The translations under genes and the position numbers were made by a program. From positions 1-6,533 of the forward strand of contig JAKAAL010000246.1 of the NCBI GenBank assembly GCA_021802375.1: DNA of 6,533 bases. Reading direction: 5' to 3'. This stretch comes from Bacillota bacterium. GTDB lineage: Bacteria > Bacillota_E > Sulfobacillia > Sulfobacillales > Sulfobacillaceae. Shown here one piece after another: positions 1 through 6,436 of the stretch. Numbering within the stretch: the first letter of the stretch is position 1; the number at the start of each line of letters is the position of its first letter. The notes beneath the pieces are model-generated. The model was not told where the DNA came from. It made no database searches and was given only the letters and a program-made list of their open reading frames with translations.

Positions 1-307
1 TGGAAGAAAAGGTAAGCGCCCATTGCTCTTGGTCCCCTGGAGACCGTACCACGGCATAGCCCTTTAAGTGATTTTGTGCCTGTTCGGCTGCCATGCTAAT
101 TTCCAAGCCGGTCCGGCCTAAATCCTCCAATTGTTTACGTAGATCGACTAAATTCATCGTGTTGATTTGACGGTCAATAGTCTTGTACCGCGCTAAACGT
201 GTTACGCTTTTCGATAAGATCTGCAAGTCTGACCCAACACTTTGAGCAAAGTCTCCAACTCCTGAAGTCATTGCTATATCGTTTGATGTGCTGATCGAAG
301 TATCCAT
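1..307 (-). CDS. Unrecognised helical protein, N-terminal part (runs off left edge)
   Basis: An open frame of 102 codons without a stop runs from ATG at 307-305 off the left edge. The protein begins MDTSISTSNDIAMTSGVGDF and continues with helix-rich, charged, mostly soluble sequence, for example SKSVTRLARYKTIDRQINT (about 32-50) and NLVDLRKQLEDLGRTGLEI (about 52-70), then HLKGYAVVRSPGDQEQWALTF near the edge. I see no signal peptide or membrane segment in this part. I chose this start because GGGGGA lies four bases upstream; another in-frame ATG four codons earlier (319-317) is possible, and an in-frame TGA lies just before that. Codon use is balanced and the residue pattern is protein-like, which supports a real gene. 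It follows the response regulator remnant on the same strand after about 86 bp, so the two may once have been cotranscribed. I do not recognise the family and assign no function. Confidence 0.6.
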   Translation of the reverse strand, partial: MDTSISTSNDIAMTSGVGDFAQSVGSDLQILSKSVTRLARYKTIDRQINTMNLVDLRKQLEDLGRTGLEISMAAEQAQNHLKGYAVVRSPGDQEQWALTFSS

Positions 308-393
308 TAGGTCCCCCATTCAGGAAAGTTTTATAGCAACTTGTTCGACTTGTATAGTCGAAGTTCCTGCTAACCCGGCGACATTTCGAGCGT

Positions 394-808
394 TCAAAAA
401 CCAATTAGTGTACCCGTTAATACTGCTTGAGTACGGTCGTAAGTTCAAGTTGGGAAAAATATGGTTCATGTGGACTTTCACAGTTTTCCCAGCGATATGC
501 AATTGCTCGGCTATTCCTTTGTTGGACATCCCTTGGCCCAAAGCTTGCAAGACTTCTTGATCCCAAGGAGTCAGGGCGTCAACCAACACAGTTTCTCGAG
601 GTCCATCAGCAAATACCTTGAGTACTCGCGGCTCCAAGACAGTCTTCCCCCATGCCACTTGGCCAATGGCATCCAACAATTCATCGGAAGTGACGGTTTT
701 TTCCAGATATTCTACCGCCCCTGCATTCAGTGCCGACCGCATCCGTTGAGGATCCTGCAATGATGTGAGGATAAGAATTCGTGCGGAAGGAAACCCATTA
801 TACCAATC
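394..808 (-). pseudogene. LuxR/NarL-family response regulator, truncated and frameshifted
   Basis: Read on the minus strand, this is the second half of a receiver domain followed by a LuxR-type helix-turn-helix domain. The receiver part shows FPSARILILTSLQDPQRM and ALNAGAVEYLEKTV, matching the family's beta-4 strand with its Thr/Ser switch residue and the conserved Lys region. The helix-turn-helix begins LTPWDQEVLQALGQGMSNK and continues IAEQLHIAGKTVKVHMNHIF, the normal NarL/FixJ signature. The first ~60-70 residues, with the acidic pocket and phosphoacceptor Asp, are missing; an in-frame TAG at 811-809 closes the frame upstream. Near 439 one base has been lost: the expected DRTQAVLTGTLIGF and its TGA (396-394) sit in another frame. 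Without the shift the frame runs on through non-family sequence to about 320. It cannot be phosphorylated normally and its DNA-binding end is broken, so I call it a pseudogene. No sensor kinase is visible in the window. Confidence 0.8.
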
Positions 809-931
809 CTACTTGCCTAAGTGGGTTTCTCCATCGTAATCAACAGTACCCAGGCAGAACATTGGACTCTAAACGGATATCGCATAAGCCTCTAGTCTTA
901 GATTGCCGATTGTAAGTCATGCACAATGTGA

Positions 932-950
932 TACCATGGAATTGATGGTA
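932..950. promoter_or_regulatory. Inverted repeat just upstream of the small CDS (possible operator)
   Basis: TACCAT (932-937) and ATGGTA (945-950) are perfect 6-base inverted arms separated by seven bases. The element ends ten bases before the ribosome binding site at 960-967. Its size and position fit a small operator, or a short hairpin in the leader that could affect translation. A 6-base repeat of this kind can occur by chance, so this is only a candidate. Confidence 0.25.
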
Positions 951-959
951 GCAAACTCC

Positions 960-967
960 GGAGGTGG
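960..967 (+). promoter_or_regulatory. Ribosome binding site that sets the GTG start at 972
   Basis: GGAGGTGG lies six bases (counted after GGAGGT) before GTG 972-974. It is the only strong Shine-Dalgarno match in front of this frame. It rules in favour of the GTG over the upstream in-frame TTG at 903 and the ATGs at 936 and 945, which have no such site. Confidence 0.7.
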
Positions 968-971
968 TCGC

Positions 972-1310
972 GTGTCTACCGAATACAAGTGGGAACAAAC
1001 ACTCTCGGTATCTCCCGATCTTTTGAGAAATCTCGAAGATTTTATCTCACATCCCTCAACACGACAGCAAGACATCTTTGCCGAGCAAAATTTTCCCGTC
1101 GACAGCCACCATCACCTACACTGGCTCATCAAACACGATCTGTTTGAAGGAGTCGTCTTGCACCTCACCCTATTGGATACTGAGGCCTATCAATTTCTAG
1201 CGGGTTATGAACTAGCTTTGGCAAAACCCGAAGATGCTCTCGGTGATTTCGAGGTTTCCTGGCAAGGTGACAAATATCGCTTACATGTAGTACCCGTTAA
1301 ACCCTCTTAG
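972..1310 (+). CDS. Unrecognised 112-residue protein
   Basis: A 112-codon frame starts at GTG behind a strong ribosome binding site and ends with TAG at 1308-1310. The product is small and soluble-looking. It has an N-terminal stretch STEYKWEQTLSVSPDLLRN, a histidine-rich patch VDSHHHLHW at about 43-51, a hydrophobic strand-like stretch FEGVVLHLTLLDT (about 58-70), and a C-terminal part WQGDKYRLHVVPVK that reads like a final beta strand. No signal peptide, membrane segment or catalytic motif is evident; three adjacent His could bind metal, but nothing else supports that. Its stop overlaps, tail to tail, the TAA of the decayed oxidoreductase on the other strand. It is intact while both flanking genes are broken, which suggests it is either still used or a recent arrival. 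I do not recognise the family. Confidence 0.65.
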   Translation: MSTEYKWEQTLSVSPDLLRNLEDFISHPSTRQQDIFAEQNFPVDSHHHLHWLIKHDLFEGVVLHLTLLDTEAYQFLAGYELALAKPEDALGDFEVSWQGDKYRLHVVPVKPS

Positions 1311-2521
1311 TGTGCGTTCAGCCGTCCCAGTGCCCACTGGGTATAACGAGTCCCAACCAACCTAAGCGGCACGGGCTTCCACCAAAGATGATGTTGCGCC
1401 ATCGGTAAATGAGTCAAATCGATGGGGGTCTCAGTTATCAAATCAGTTAAGATTCGGCCTGCCAGATTCGAGGTAGCTACTCGTTGACTAGCATAACCGT
1501 AAGCAGTGGCAATACGGGTTCGAGCATCAAAGCCAATATTGGGCATAAAGTCTCTTGTCACCCCCAGCGCCCCGCCCCACACATGAGTAAAGCGTACGTC
1601 TTAAAGTTGGAAACCGCTGTTTCACCATCTGTTGCAGTCCCTGGTGGGTAGCGCCATGACGGTCACATTCCTCACACACAGAAGAATTCCAGTGAGGGGG
1701 CGCTCTCAGTCCGCCAAATAATATCCGACCGTCACGCGTCCTCGGCAAATAACCGATAGTCATCCGAGTCGACGGTATCGTTTCGCGATTCCCCCAACCG
1801 ATGGTCTCCCATACGTCATCGCTTAACGGTTCGGTCAGAGTGACCAATCAAGGGAATTTACTGGAACCACGGCACGGTGCCATGGCTTCAATGCCGGCAC
1901 ATAAGTTCCCGCAGCCATGACCACAGCGATTCGCGCGGTCACATCTTCCCCAGCCGTCGTGAGCCAGGGATATTTCCCGCCCACGACCTCTAGCACGGCC
2001 GCATTTCCCATAATGATGGTGCCTCGATTTTCAATCACCGGGGCCAATGGCGGACTAACTGTCCTGGATGCAATACGGTGCAATCCTTCGCATAAACACC
2101 GGCCTCTACATCATCAATCTGAATGCGTGATAACAATTGCTCACGGTCTAGGAATTGCACCCGTCCTCCCAGTCCCACCAGCTCGAAATCCTGGACCATG
2201 TTCTCCAAGGCGGAGATACCCCATTGACCGCGCGCCACTTCGATCATATTGCCCTTCGCCGCCTCGATCTTTTCGGCCTAAATCGCTCGACCTACTTCAT
2301 CGACGGAGTCGAACCTCACTTGTTGATGAAGGTGCCCGCGTCAATGCCAATTTTGGATAAGGCTCGAACGTGACCGAGAAAATTCAGCAGTGCACCATCC
2401 TCCGTTACGCCCTGAGGCCCCAAAATCCAGCACTAGCCCGAACCAAAATCGCCACACGCAATTCAGGATTTCTCTGCAACCAATAATAAGCGGCCTAGGG
2501 ACCGGAAAAGCCAGTCCCGAC
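1307..2521 (-). pseudogene. FAD-dependent oxidoreductase (DAO family), decayed by multiple frameshifts and stops
   Basis: Minus-strand fragments in different frames line up in order as one protein of about 400 residues. The FAD dinucleotide motif VGTGFSGP lies at 2521-2498, with AAYYWLQRNPELRVAIL after a TAG (2497-2495) where a Trp would fit. Then come GRNGGWCTAEF (about 2412-2380), VDEVGRAI followed by TAG (2280-2278), and IEVARGQWGISALENMVQ. Next are LDREQLLSRIQIDDVEAGVY, LHPGQLVR, GTIIMGNAAVLEVVGGKYPW, LKPWHRAVVP, LTEPLSDDVWETIGW, ILFGGLRAPPHWNSS, and finally MWGGALGVTRDFMPNIGFDA ending LGRLNAH and TAA at 1309-1307. Frame changes fall near 2430, 2360, 2325, 2055, 1845 and 1580. This family (PuuB, glycine oxidase and DadA-like enzymes) oxidises amines or amino acids using FAD. 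The start codon and perhaps 30 N-terminal residues are missing. It can no longer make a full protein. The original substrate cannot be told. Confidence 0.88.
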
Positions 2522-2720
2522 GGTATTTTGTTTTCGTTTTGCTGATGGCTAAATTCGGCACATTTGGTGGTACCACTGGCATTAAGGCACCACCGGATGA
2601 TACTATTGTAGCAGTAGTTTTCTCGCCTTTTATTATTGGGCTGTTACTTCCGGGCACCACACGGACTCAATGCCGGAAGCGCATCAAGTCGCGGAAGAAG
2701 CCAAAAGCATCCACCGCTAA
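2519..2720 (+). pseudogene. Probable C-terminal remnant of an amino-acid permease
   Basis: On the plus strand, hydrophobic coding-like sequence starts abruptly near 2519: YFVFVLLMAKFG, a short loop GGTTGIKAPPDD, then TIVAVVFSPFIIGL. Near 2635 the sensible reading moves to another frame and continues YYWAVTSGHHTDSMPEAHQV, then AEEAKSIHR and TAA at 2718-2720. A transmembrane helix, short external loop, second helix and charged cytoplasmic tail is how APC-type amino-acid permeases commonly end. No family signature survives, so the identification is inference from hydropathy, the Pro-Glu-Ala/Glu-Glu-Ala tail and position next to amino-acid catabolic genes. The 5' part is absent and the fragment abuts the broken 5' end of the oxidoreductase on the opposite strand. 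It could instead be chance hydrophobic sequence. Confidence 0.42.
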
Positions 2721-2727
2721 TTTTTTG

Positions 2728-2765
2728 TGGATCGCATCGCGTACTTATGGATCGCAGTGTGATCC
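2728..2765. promoter_or_regulatory. Direct and inverted repeats before the aminotransferase operon (candidate operator)
   Basis: TGGATCGCA occurs twice, at 2728-2736 and 2748-2756, exactly 20 bases apart, about two helical turns. The second copy is also the left arm of an inverted repeat, GGATC (2749-2753) and GATCC (2761-2765). The set lies 15 bases before the ribosome binding site of the first gene of the operon. IclR-family regulators act as dimers or tetramers on repeated or palindromic sites near their target promoters, so the regulator at 5630-6436 is the natural candidate to bind here. I see no convincing -35/-10 pair in this stretch. Confidence 0.35.
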
Positions 2766-2779
2766 GGAAATTCATTAAC

Positions 2780-2786
2780 AAAGGAG
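2780..2786 (+). promoter_or_regulatory. Ribosome binding site that sets the aminotransferase start
   Basis: AAAGGAG sits eight bases before ATG 2795. It favours this start over the longer open frame from 2636, whose extra 53 codons run through the permease remnant and look unlike any aminotransferase N-terminus. Confidence 0.8.
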
Positions 2787-2794
2787 TCTTTCTG

Positions 2795-4054
2795 ATGTCC
2801 GCCATTCAAGATCGTTACCGCCGCAGCATTGCTGGTGTAGTTCCCATGGAAACCTCTCTCCATATCTCCTCAGGGTACGGTCCATATTTAGAAACCACCA
2901 CTGGCGAGCGATATTTGGACCTTGCCACCGGCATTGCCGTCAACGCTTTAGGTTACCAACATCCACGGGTAACCGAGGCCCTAATCGCCCAAGCTCATCA
3001 TCATTTGCATCTTTACGGCGGCACCGGATACCAAGATGTGGTAATCGACTTTGCCGAAGCGATATTGGCCACTTTACAGGGAGATTATCAACTCTTCTTC
3101 GGCAATTCCGGCACCGAGGCTGTAGAGGCAGCCATTAAGTTTTCGCGGTGGTCTACGGGACGTCCAGGCATCATTGCCTTCCGCGGTGCTTTTCACGGAC
3201 GTAGTCTGGGCGCCCTAAGCTTGACTGCGTCGGCCGCCAAATATCGCTCAGCGTACGAGCCGCTGCTGCCGTCGGTCTACCACATTGACTATCCCGCTCC
3301 GACAAGGCTGGGACTTAGCCCTACGGAGGCGCTACAAGAGAGCCAACGGCAACTCCAATCTCTATGGGACAACGAAATTAGCCCGGAACGGATTGCGGCT
3401 TTGGTGGTTGAACCCATTCAAGGCGAAGGAGGCTATGTCATCCCTCCGGAAGGATTTTTGGAATGGCTGCGGGATGTCACAATGCAGCATGGCCTGTTGT
3501 TGGTGGTAGACGAAGTGCAGTCGGGGGTAGGAAGAACTGGACGCATGTTTGCCTTTCAACATAGTGCCATTGAACCAGACGTTGTGATTATGGGCAAAGC
3601 GTTAGGAGGAGGCCTGCCAGTATCGGCCATTGCCGCTCGCCGAGAACTAATGGAAGCCTGGCCTGCTGGCACCCACGGGACCACTTTTGGCGGCAACCCT
3701 CTGGCTTGCGCCACTGGGCTCGCAACGTTGAAGGCCATTGAGGAGGAAGGTTTGCTGAATCACGTTGCGACTTTGGGACAATTAGCGCTGGAGATCCTGA
3801 CCCCATTAAAATCCCTTTCGGCTATTGCCGACATTAGAGGGCGTGGACTTATGATTGCCGTGGAATTTGCTGGGCCCAACGGCCCAGAGCTGGTAGCACA
3901 AATTATGCGCCAAGCGTTAGAAAAACACATTCTGCTTCACTCAGCAGGCCTTCGCCACGAAGTAATTCGTTTTATGCCGCCGCTAAACATTGACCGCGAT
4001 CTGTTTATCGAGGGGCTTCGCACTGTAGTCGCCTTAATCACTGCCGCATCCTAA
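2795..4054 (+). CDS. Class III PLP-dependent aminotransferase (GABA/ornithine type)
   Basis: This 419-residue protein has the full length and motifs of fold-type I, class III (omega) aminotransferases. It moves the terminal amino group of a substrate such as 4-aminobutyrate, ornithine or another omega-amino acid to a 2-oxoacid, giving a semialdehyde. Visible motifs are GNSGTEAVEAAIKFSR (103-118, cofactor phosphate loop), AFHGRS (132-137), VEPIQGEGGY (205-214), VVDEVQSGVGRTG (237-249, with Asp239 for the pyridine nitrogen), IMGKALGGGLPVSA (265-278, Lys268 forms the Schiff base), THGTTFGGNPLACA (293-306) and IRFMPPL (391-397). No key residue is missing. It is cytosolic. It leads an operon with a glutamate-semialdehyde-type dehydrogenase, which favours ornithine or GABA-like substrates, but acetylornithine- or lysine-type activity cannot be excluded by eye. 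The closest named match is GabT-like; I leave the symbol blank because the substrate is unproven. Confidence 0.93.
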   Translation: MSAIQDRYRRSIAGVVPMETSLHISSGYGPYLETTTGERYLDLATGIAVNALGYQHPRVTEALIAQAHHHLHLYGGTGYQDVVIDFAEAILATLQGDYQLFFGNSGTEAVEAAIKFSRWSTGRPGIIAFRGAFHGRSLGALSLTASAAKYRSAYEPLLPSVYHIDYPAPTRLGLSPTEALQESQRQLQSLWDNEISPERIAALVVEPIQGEGGYVIPPEGFLEWLRDVTMQHGLLLVVDEVQSGVGRTGRMFAFQHSAIEPDVVIMGKALGGGLPVSAIAARRELMEAWPAGTHGTTFGGNPLACATGLATLKAIEEEGLLNHVATLGQLALEILTPLKSLSAIADIRGRGLMIAVEFAGPNGPELVAQIMRQALEKHILLHSAGLRHEVIRFMPPLNIDRDLFIEGLRTVVALITAAS

Positions 4055-4060
4055 AGGAGG
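4053..4060 (+). promoter_or_regulatory. Ribosome binding site overlapping the aminotransferase stop
   Basis: AAAGGAGG begins with the last two bases of the upstream TAA stop and lies six bases before ATG 4067. The overlap allows ribosomes finishing the aminotransferase to restart on the dehydrogenase, so the two are probably translated in step. Confidence 0.8.
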
Positions 4061-4066
4061 ACTATT

Positions 4067-5626
4067 ATGGGTTTGTTTGCCTTTGAAAATGCGCCATTTC
4101 TTGACTTTAACGATCCACACGAAAAGACTGTAATGTTGCAAACTGTTCAATCCATTCGCCGTCACTTGGGTGAAACTTACCCGCTGCGCATTGGGGAGCA
4201 AAGCCGACCAGTCCACTCTACCTTCCCCTCTGTTAACCCTATGGAGCCAAACGAGGTAGTAGGCATTATGGCCCAAGGTCAGCCATCCGATGTGGAAGAG
4301 GCAGTTCTGACCGCAGAACGGGCTTATTCTTCGTGGTCGCGCATTCCGGTATGGGACCGTGCCGCGGTATTGTTGCGAGCGGGCCATTTGCTTCGTCAGC
4401 GTCGTCGCCAGATATTGGCGTGGATAGCTCTCGAGGTCGGAAAAAACTGGTCTCAGGCCGACAGCGAAGTCGCTGAGGCCATTGACCACTTTGAGTGGAA
4501 TGCTCGGGAAATTTTGCGTTGGAATGAAGGTCGTCCGATTCAGCCGTTAACTCAGGAGTTCAACCAATATCGGTATCGCAGCCTTGGGGTTGGTGCTGTG
4601 ATATCCCCATTTAATTTTCCCACTACACTTCCCCTAGGAATGATCGTAGCCGCTATCGCGGCTGGCAATACCGTAGTCTTTAAACCCGCTGAAGATGCTT
4701 CAGTAATTGCTCATCAATTACTCAACATTTTGGATGAAGCAGGGCTACCCCGGGGGGTCGTCAATCTGGTAACAGGCGAGGGTTCAGTTGTTGGACCCGC
4801 GTTGGTCACCCACCCCCGCATCCGATTTGTCGCTTTTGTCGGCTCTCGCCTAGTGGGTACCCAAATTCACAAAAGCGCGTCTGGACTCCTACCCGGCCAA
4901 GTTCACCTTAAGCGGGTCATGACTGAGATGGGAGGTAAAAATGCCACCATAGTGGCGGACGACGCCGACTTAGATTGGGCAGCAAAAGAAATTACCGCCG
5001 CATCATTCGGTTATCAAGGACAAAAATGTTCTGCAACATCGCGGGTCATTGCCATGCGGCCCACCTATCAGGAACTGCTTGACCGGGTGGTAGCCCTTGC
5101 TGCCGATTTGTCATCCCAGTATGGCCTTCCCGAAAATAATGCGCCATATGGCCCGGTGATCAACCAAAAGGCTCTGGATAAAATTCTTCGGTATTATGCT
5201 CTAGCTCCCTCAGAAGGCACGCTCGCGCTGGCAGGAAAGCGTCTTGACGCACCAGGTTTTGGCGTCACTCCCTTAATCGTGTCACAAGTGTTAACTCAGT
5301 CTCCCTTGTTTCGTGAGGAGATATTTGGTCCGGCGCTTACCTTCACCATGGCCCAAAGCTTTGATGAAGCATTGAATTTAGCCAACGACTGCGAGTATGC
5401 ACTAACTGGTGCAGTGTTTACGAGATCGCCAGAGCGGTTGGCCGAGGCCCGGGACCGGTTTTATGTGGGCAACCTCTATTTAAATCGCTCCTCTACCGGC
5501 GCCATGGCGGGAGTACATCCCTTTGGAGGCTATAAAGGCTCAGGAACCGGCCCCAAAGTGGGAAGTCCAGACTATCTAGGTTTCTTTCTGGAAGCCCAGA
5601 CTATTACCGAAAAGGTTCGGTATTGA
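4067..5626 (+). CDS. rocA: 1-pyrroline-5-carboxylate (L-glutamate gamma-semialdehyde) dehydrogenase
   Basis: This 519-residue aldehyde dehydrogenase oxidises a semialdehyde to the acid with NAD(P)+; in its family the product is glutamate. Length and layout match Bacillus-type RocA, including the ~50-residue leader with PFLDFNDPHEK and LGETYPL. Motifs are VISPFNFP (178-185, Asn183 stabilises the oxyanion), VVFKPAED (203-210, Lys206 for the cofactor), FVGS (257-260), HLKRVMTEMGGKNATIV (280-296, Glu287 general base), GYQGQKCSATSR (315-326, Cys321 nucleophile), EEIFGP (417-422) and HPFGGYKGSGTGPKVGSPDY (484-503). The LKRV and GSGTG stretches are typical of the P5C dehydrogenase branch. RocA proteins usually have Gln where HPFGG has His484, and Lys-Cys where this has Ser-Ser in NRSSTG, so substrate preference may differ. 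It follows the aminotransferase by 12 bp and would take its semialdehyde product. All catalytic residues are present. Confidence 0.9.
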   Translation: MGLFAFENAPFLDFNDPHEKTVMLQTVQSIRRHLGETYPLRIGEQSRPVHSTFPSVNPMEPNEVVGIMAQGQPSDVEEAVLTAERAYSSWSRIPVWDRAAVLLRAGHLLRQRRRQILAWIALEVGKNWSQADSEVAEAIDHFEWNAREILRWNEGRPIQPLTQEFNQYRYRSLGVGAVISPFNFPTTLPLGMIVAAIAAGNTVVFKPAEDASVIAHQLLNILDEAGLPRGVVNLVTGEGSVVGPALVTHPRIRFVAFVGSRLVGTQIHKSASGLLPGQVHLKRVMTEMGGKNATIVADDADLDWAAKEITAASFGYQGQKCSATSRVIAMRPTYQELLDRVVALAADLSSQYGLPENNAPYGPVINQKALDKILRYYALAPSEGTLALAGKRLDAPGFGVTPLIVSQVLTQSPLFREEIFGPALTFTMAQSFDEALNLANDCEYALTGAVFTRSPERLAEARDRFYVGNLYLNRSSTGAMAGVHPFGGYKGSGTGPKVGSPDYLGFFLEAQTITEKVRY

Positions 5627-5629
5627 AGC

Positions 5630-6436
5630 ATGGCTCCCCGATACTTTGTTCTCTCCGTGGATAAAGCATTTGCTGTCTTAGAGTCATTCAACGGCGAACA
5701 CCCCCATCTTTCGGCCACCGAAGTTGGGAGAATTTCTGGACTGAACAAAGCCACCGCTCGCCGTTTGCTGTTGACTCTTTCTGATCTCGGATATATAGAC
5801 GTGTTGGAAAGCGGGAGGTATCGTCTCAGTCCTAAAATTCTACGACTCTCGCGACAGTATTTGGACGGACTGGATATCCCGGGCTTGGCACTTCCGATAT
5901 TGCAAGAATTAACCCGCAATACCGGAGAAGCGAGCAACGTAGCCGTGGCGGACGGAAAAGATGTCGTTTATGTAGCCCGAGTTGCCGTGCCCCAACGAAT
6001 TTTATCAACCAACTTAGATGTTGGCTCCCGGCTGCCATTGCATGCGACCTCATTAGGCAAAGTACTGTTGTTTGGAATGACATCGGCAGAACGACGGTTA
6101 CGGTTGGGACCTCCGCCGTGGCCTGGTTTTACCTCTCGAACACGGATCACTTGTGAAATGTTGGAGCAAGATTTCCGGGCCATAGCCCGTTCCGGGGTAT
6201 CGGTCGCAGACCGTGAATTGGATGAAGGTCTCTGCTCAATGGCTGCCCCCATTCAGGACCACACTGGACGCATTGTGGCGGCCATTAATCTTTCGGCACA
6301 CCACTTGACTATGCGAGCGCAAAAGTTGTCGCAGACCCATCGCAATGCCTTGCTGAAGGCAGCGCAAACCATTTCCCGATCTCTGGGCTGGCCGCCACTA
6401 TCCAAGGAGGAAGGTAACGGCAAAGTATCGAGTTGA
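5630..6436 (+). CDS. IclR-family transcriptional regulator
   Basis: The 268-residue protein has the two-domain plan of IclR regulators. An N-terminal winged helix-turn-helix opens with YFVLSVDKAFAVLESF (5-20), with helices in LSATEVGRISGLNKATARRL (27-46) and a wing ending YRLSPKIL. A C-terminal effector-binding domain follows, with LPLHATSLGKVLL (135-147), SGVSVADRELDEGLCSMAAP (188-207) and GRIVAAINLS (213-222). The YFVLSVDKAF opening recalls the PcaR/PobR branch. Such proteins bind DNA as dimers or tetramers and respond to pathway metabolites, repressing or activating nearby genes. It starts three bases after the dehydrogenase stop with no strong ribosome binding site, so its translation probably depends on the upstream gene. 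That places it in the operon it most likely controls. Its effector is unknown; an omega-amino acid or semialdehyde is a guess from context. Confidence 0.93.
   Translation: MAPRYFVLSVDKAFAVLESFNGEHPHLSATEVGRISGLNKATARRLLLTLSDLGYIDVLESGRYRLSPKILRLSRQYLDGLDIPGLALPILQELTRNTGEASNVAVADGKDVVYVARVAVPQRILSTNLDVGSRLPLHATSLGKVLLFGMTSAERRLRLGPPPWPGFTSRTRITCEMLEQDFRAIARSGVSVADRELDEGLCSMAAPIQDHTGRIVAAINLSAHHLTMRAQKLSQTHRNALLKAAQTISRSLGWPPLSKEEGNGKVSS

Noticed and set aside
174..404. Minus-strand frame of 76 codons over the left-edge gene
   Set aside because: It overlaps the better 307-to-edge frame in another phase, has no ribosome binding site, and its Cys/Arg-rich product looks random.
862..890. Promoter with TTGGAC at 862-867 for the small plus-strand gene
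   Set aside because: No acceptable -10 element at 16-18 bases spacing.
1917..2373. Plus-strand open frames opposite the oxidoreductase
   Set aside because: They are antisense shadows: the minus strand carries recognisable DAO-family sequence throughout, while the plus readings are low-complexity and Arg/Pro/Ser-rich.
2567..2576. Perfect 10-base palindrome GTGGTACCAC as an operator
   Set aside because: It lies within the probable permease coding remnant and over 200 bases before the operon start; a 10-base palindrome there can be a coding accident.
2693..2727. Terminator: GCGG/CCGC arms followed by a run of T at 2721-2726
   Set aside because: Only a 4-base stem with a 19-base loop; too weak to call, though its position after the permease stop is suggestive.
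2636..2794. N-terminal extension of the aminotransferase to ATG 2636
   Set aside because: The extra 53 codons cross the permease remnant, do not resemble the family, and the good ribosome binding site is at 2780-2786.
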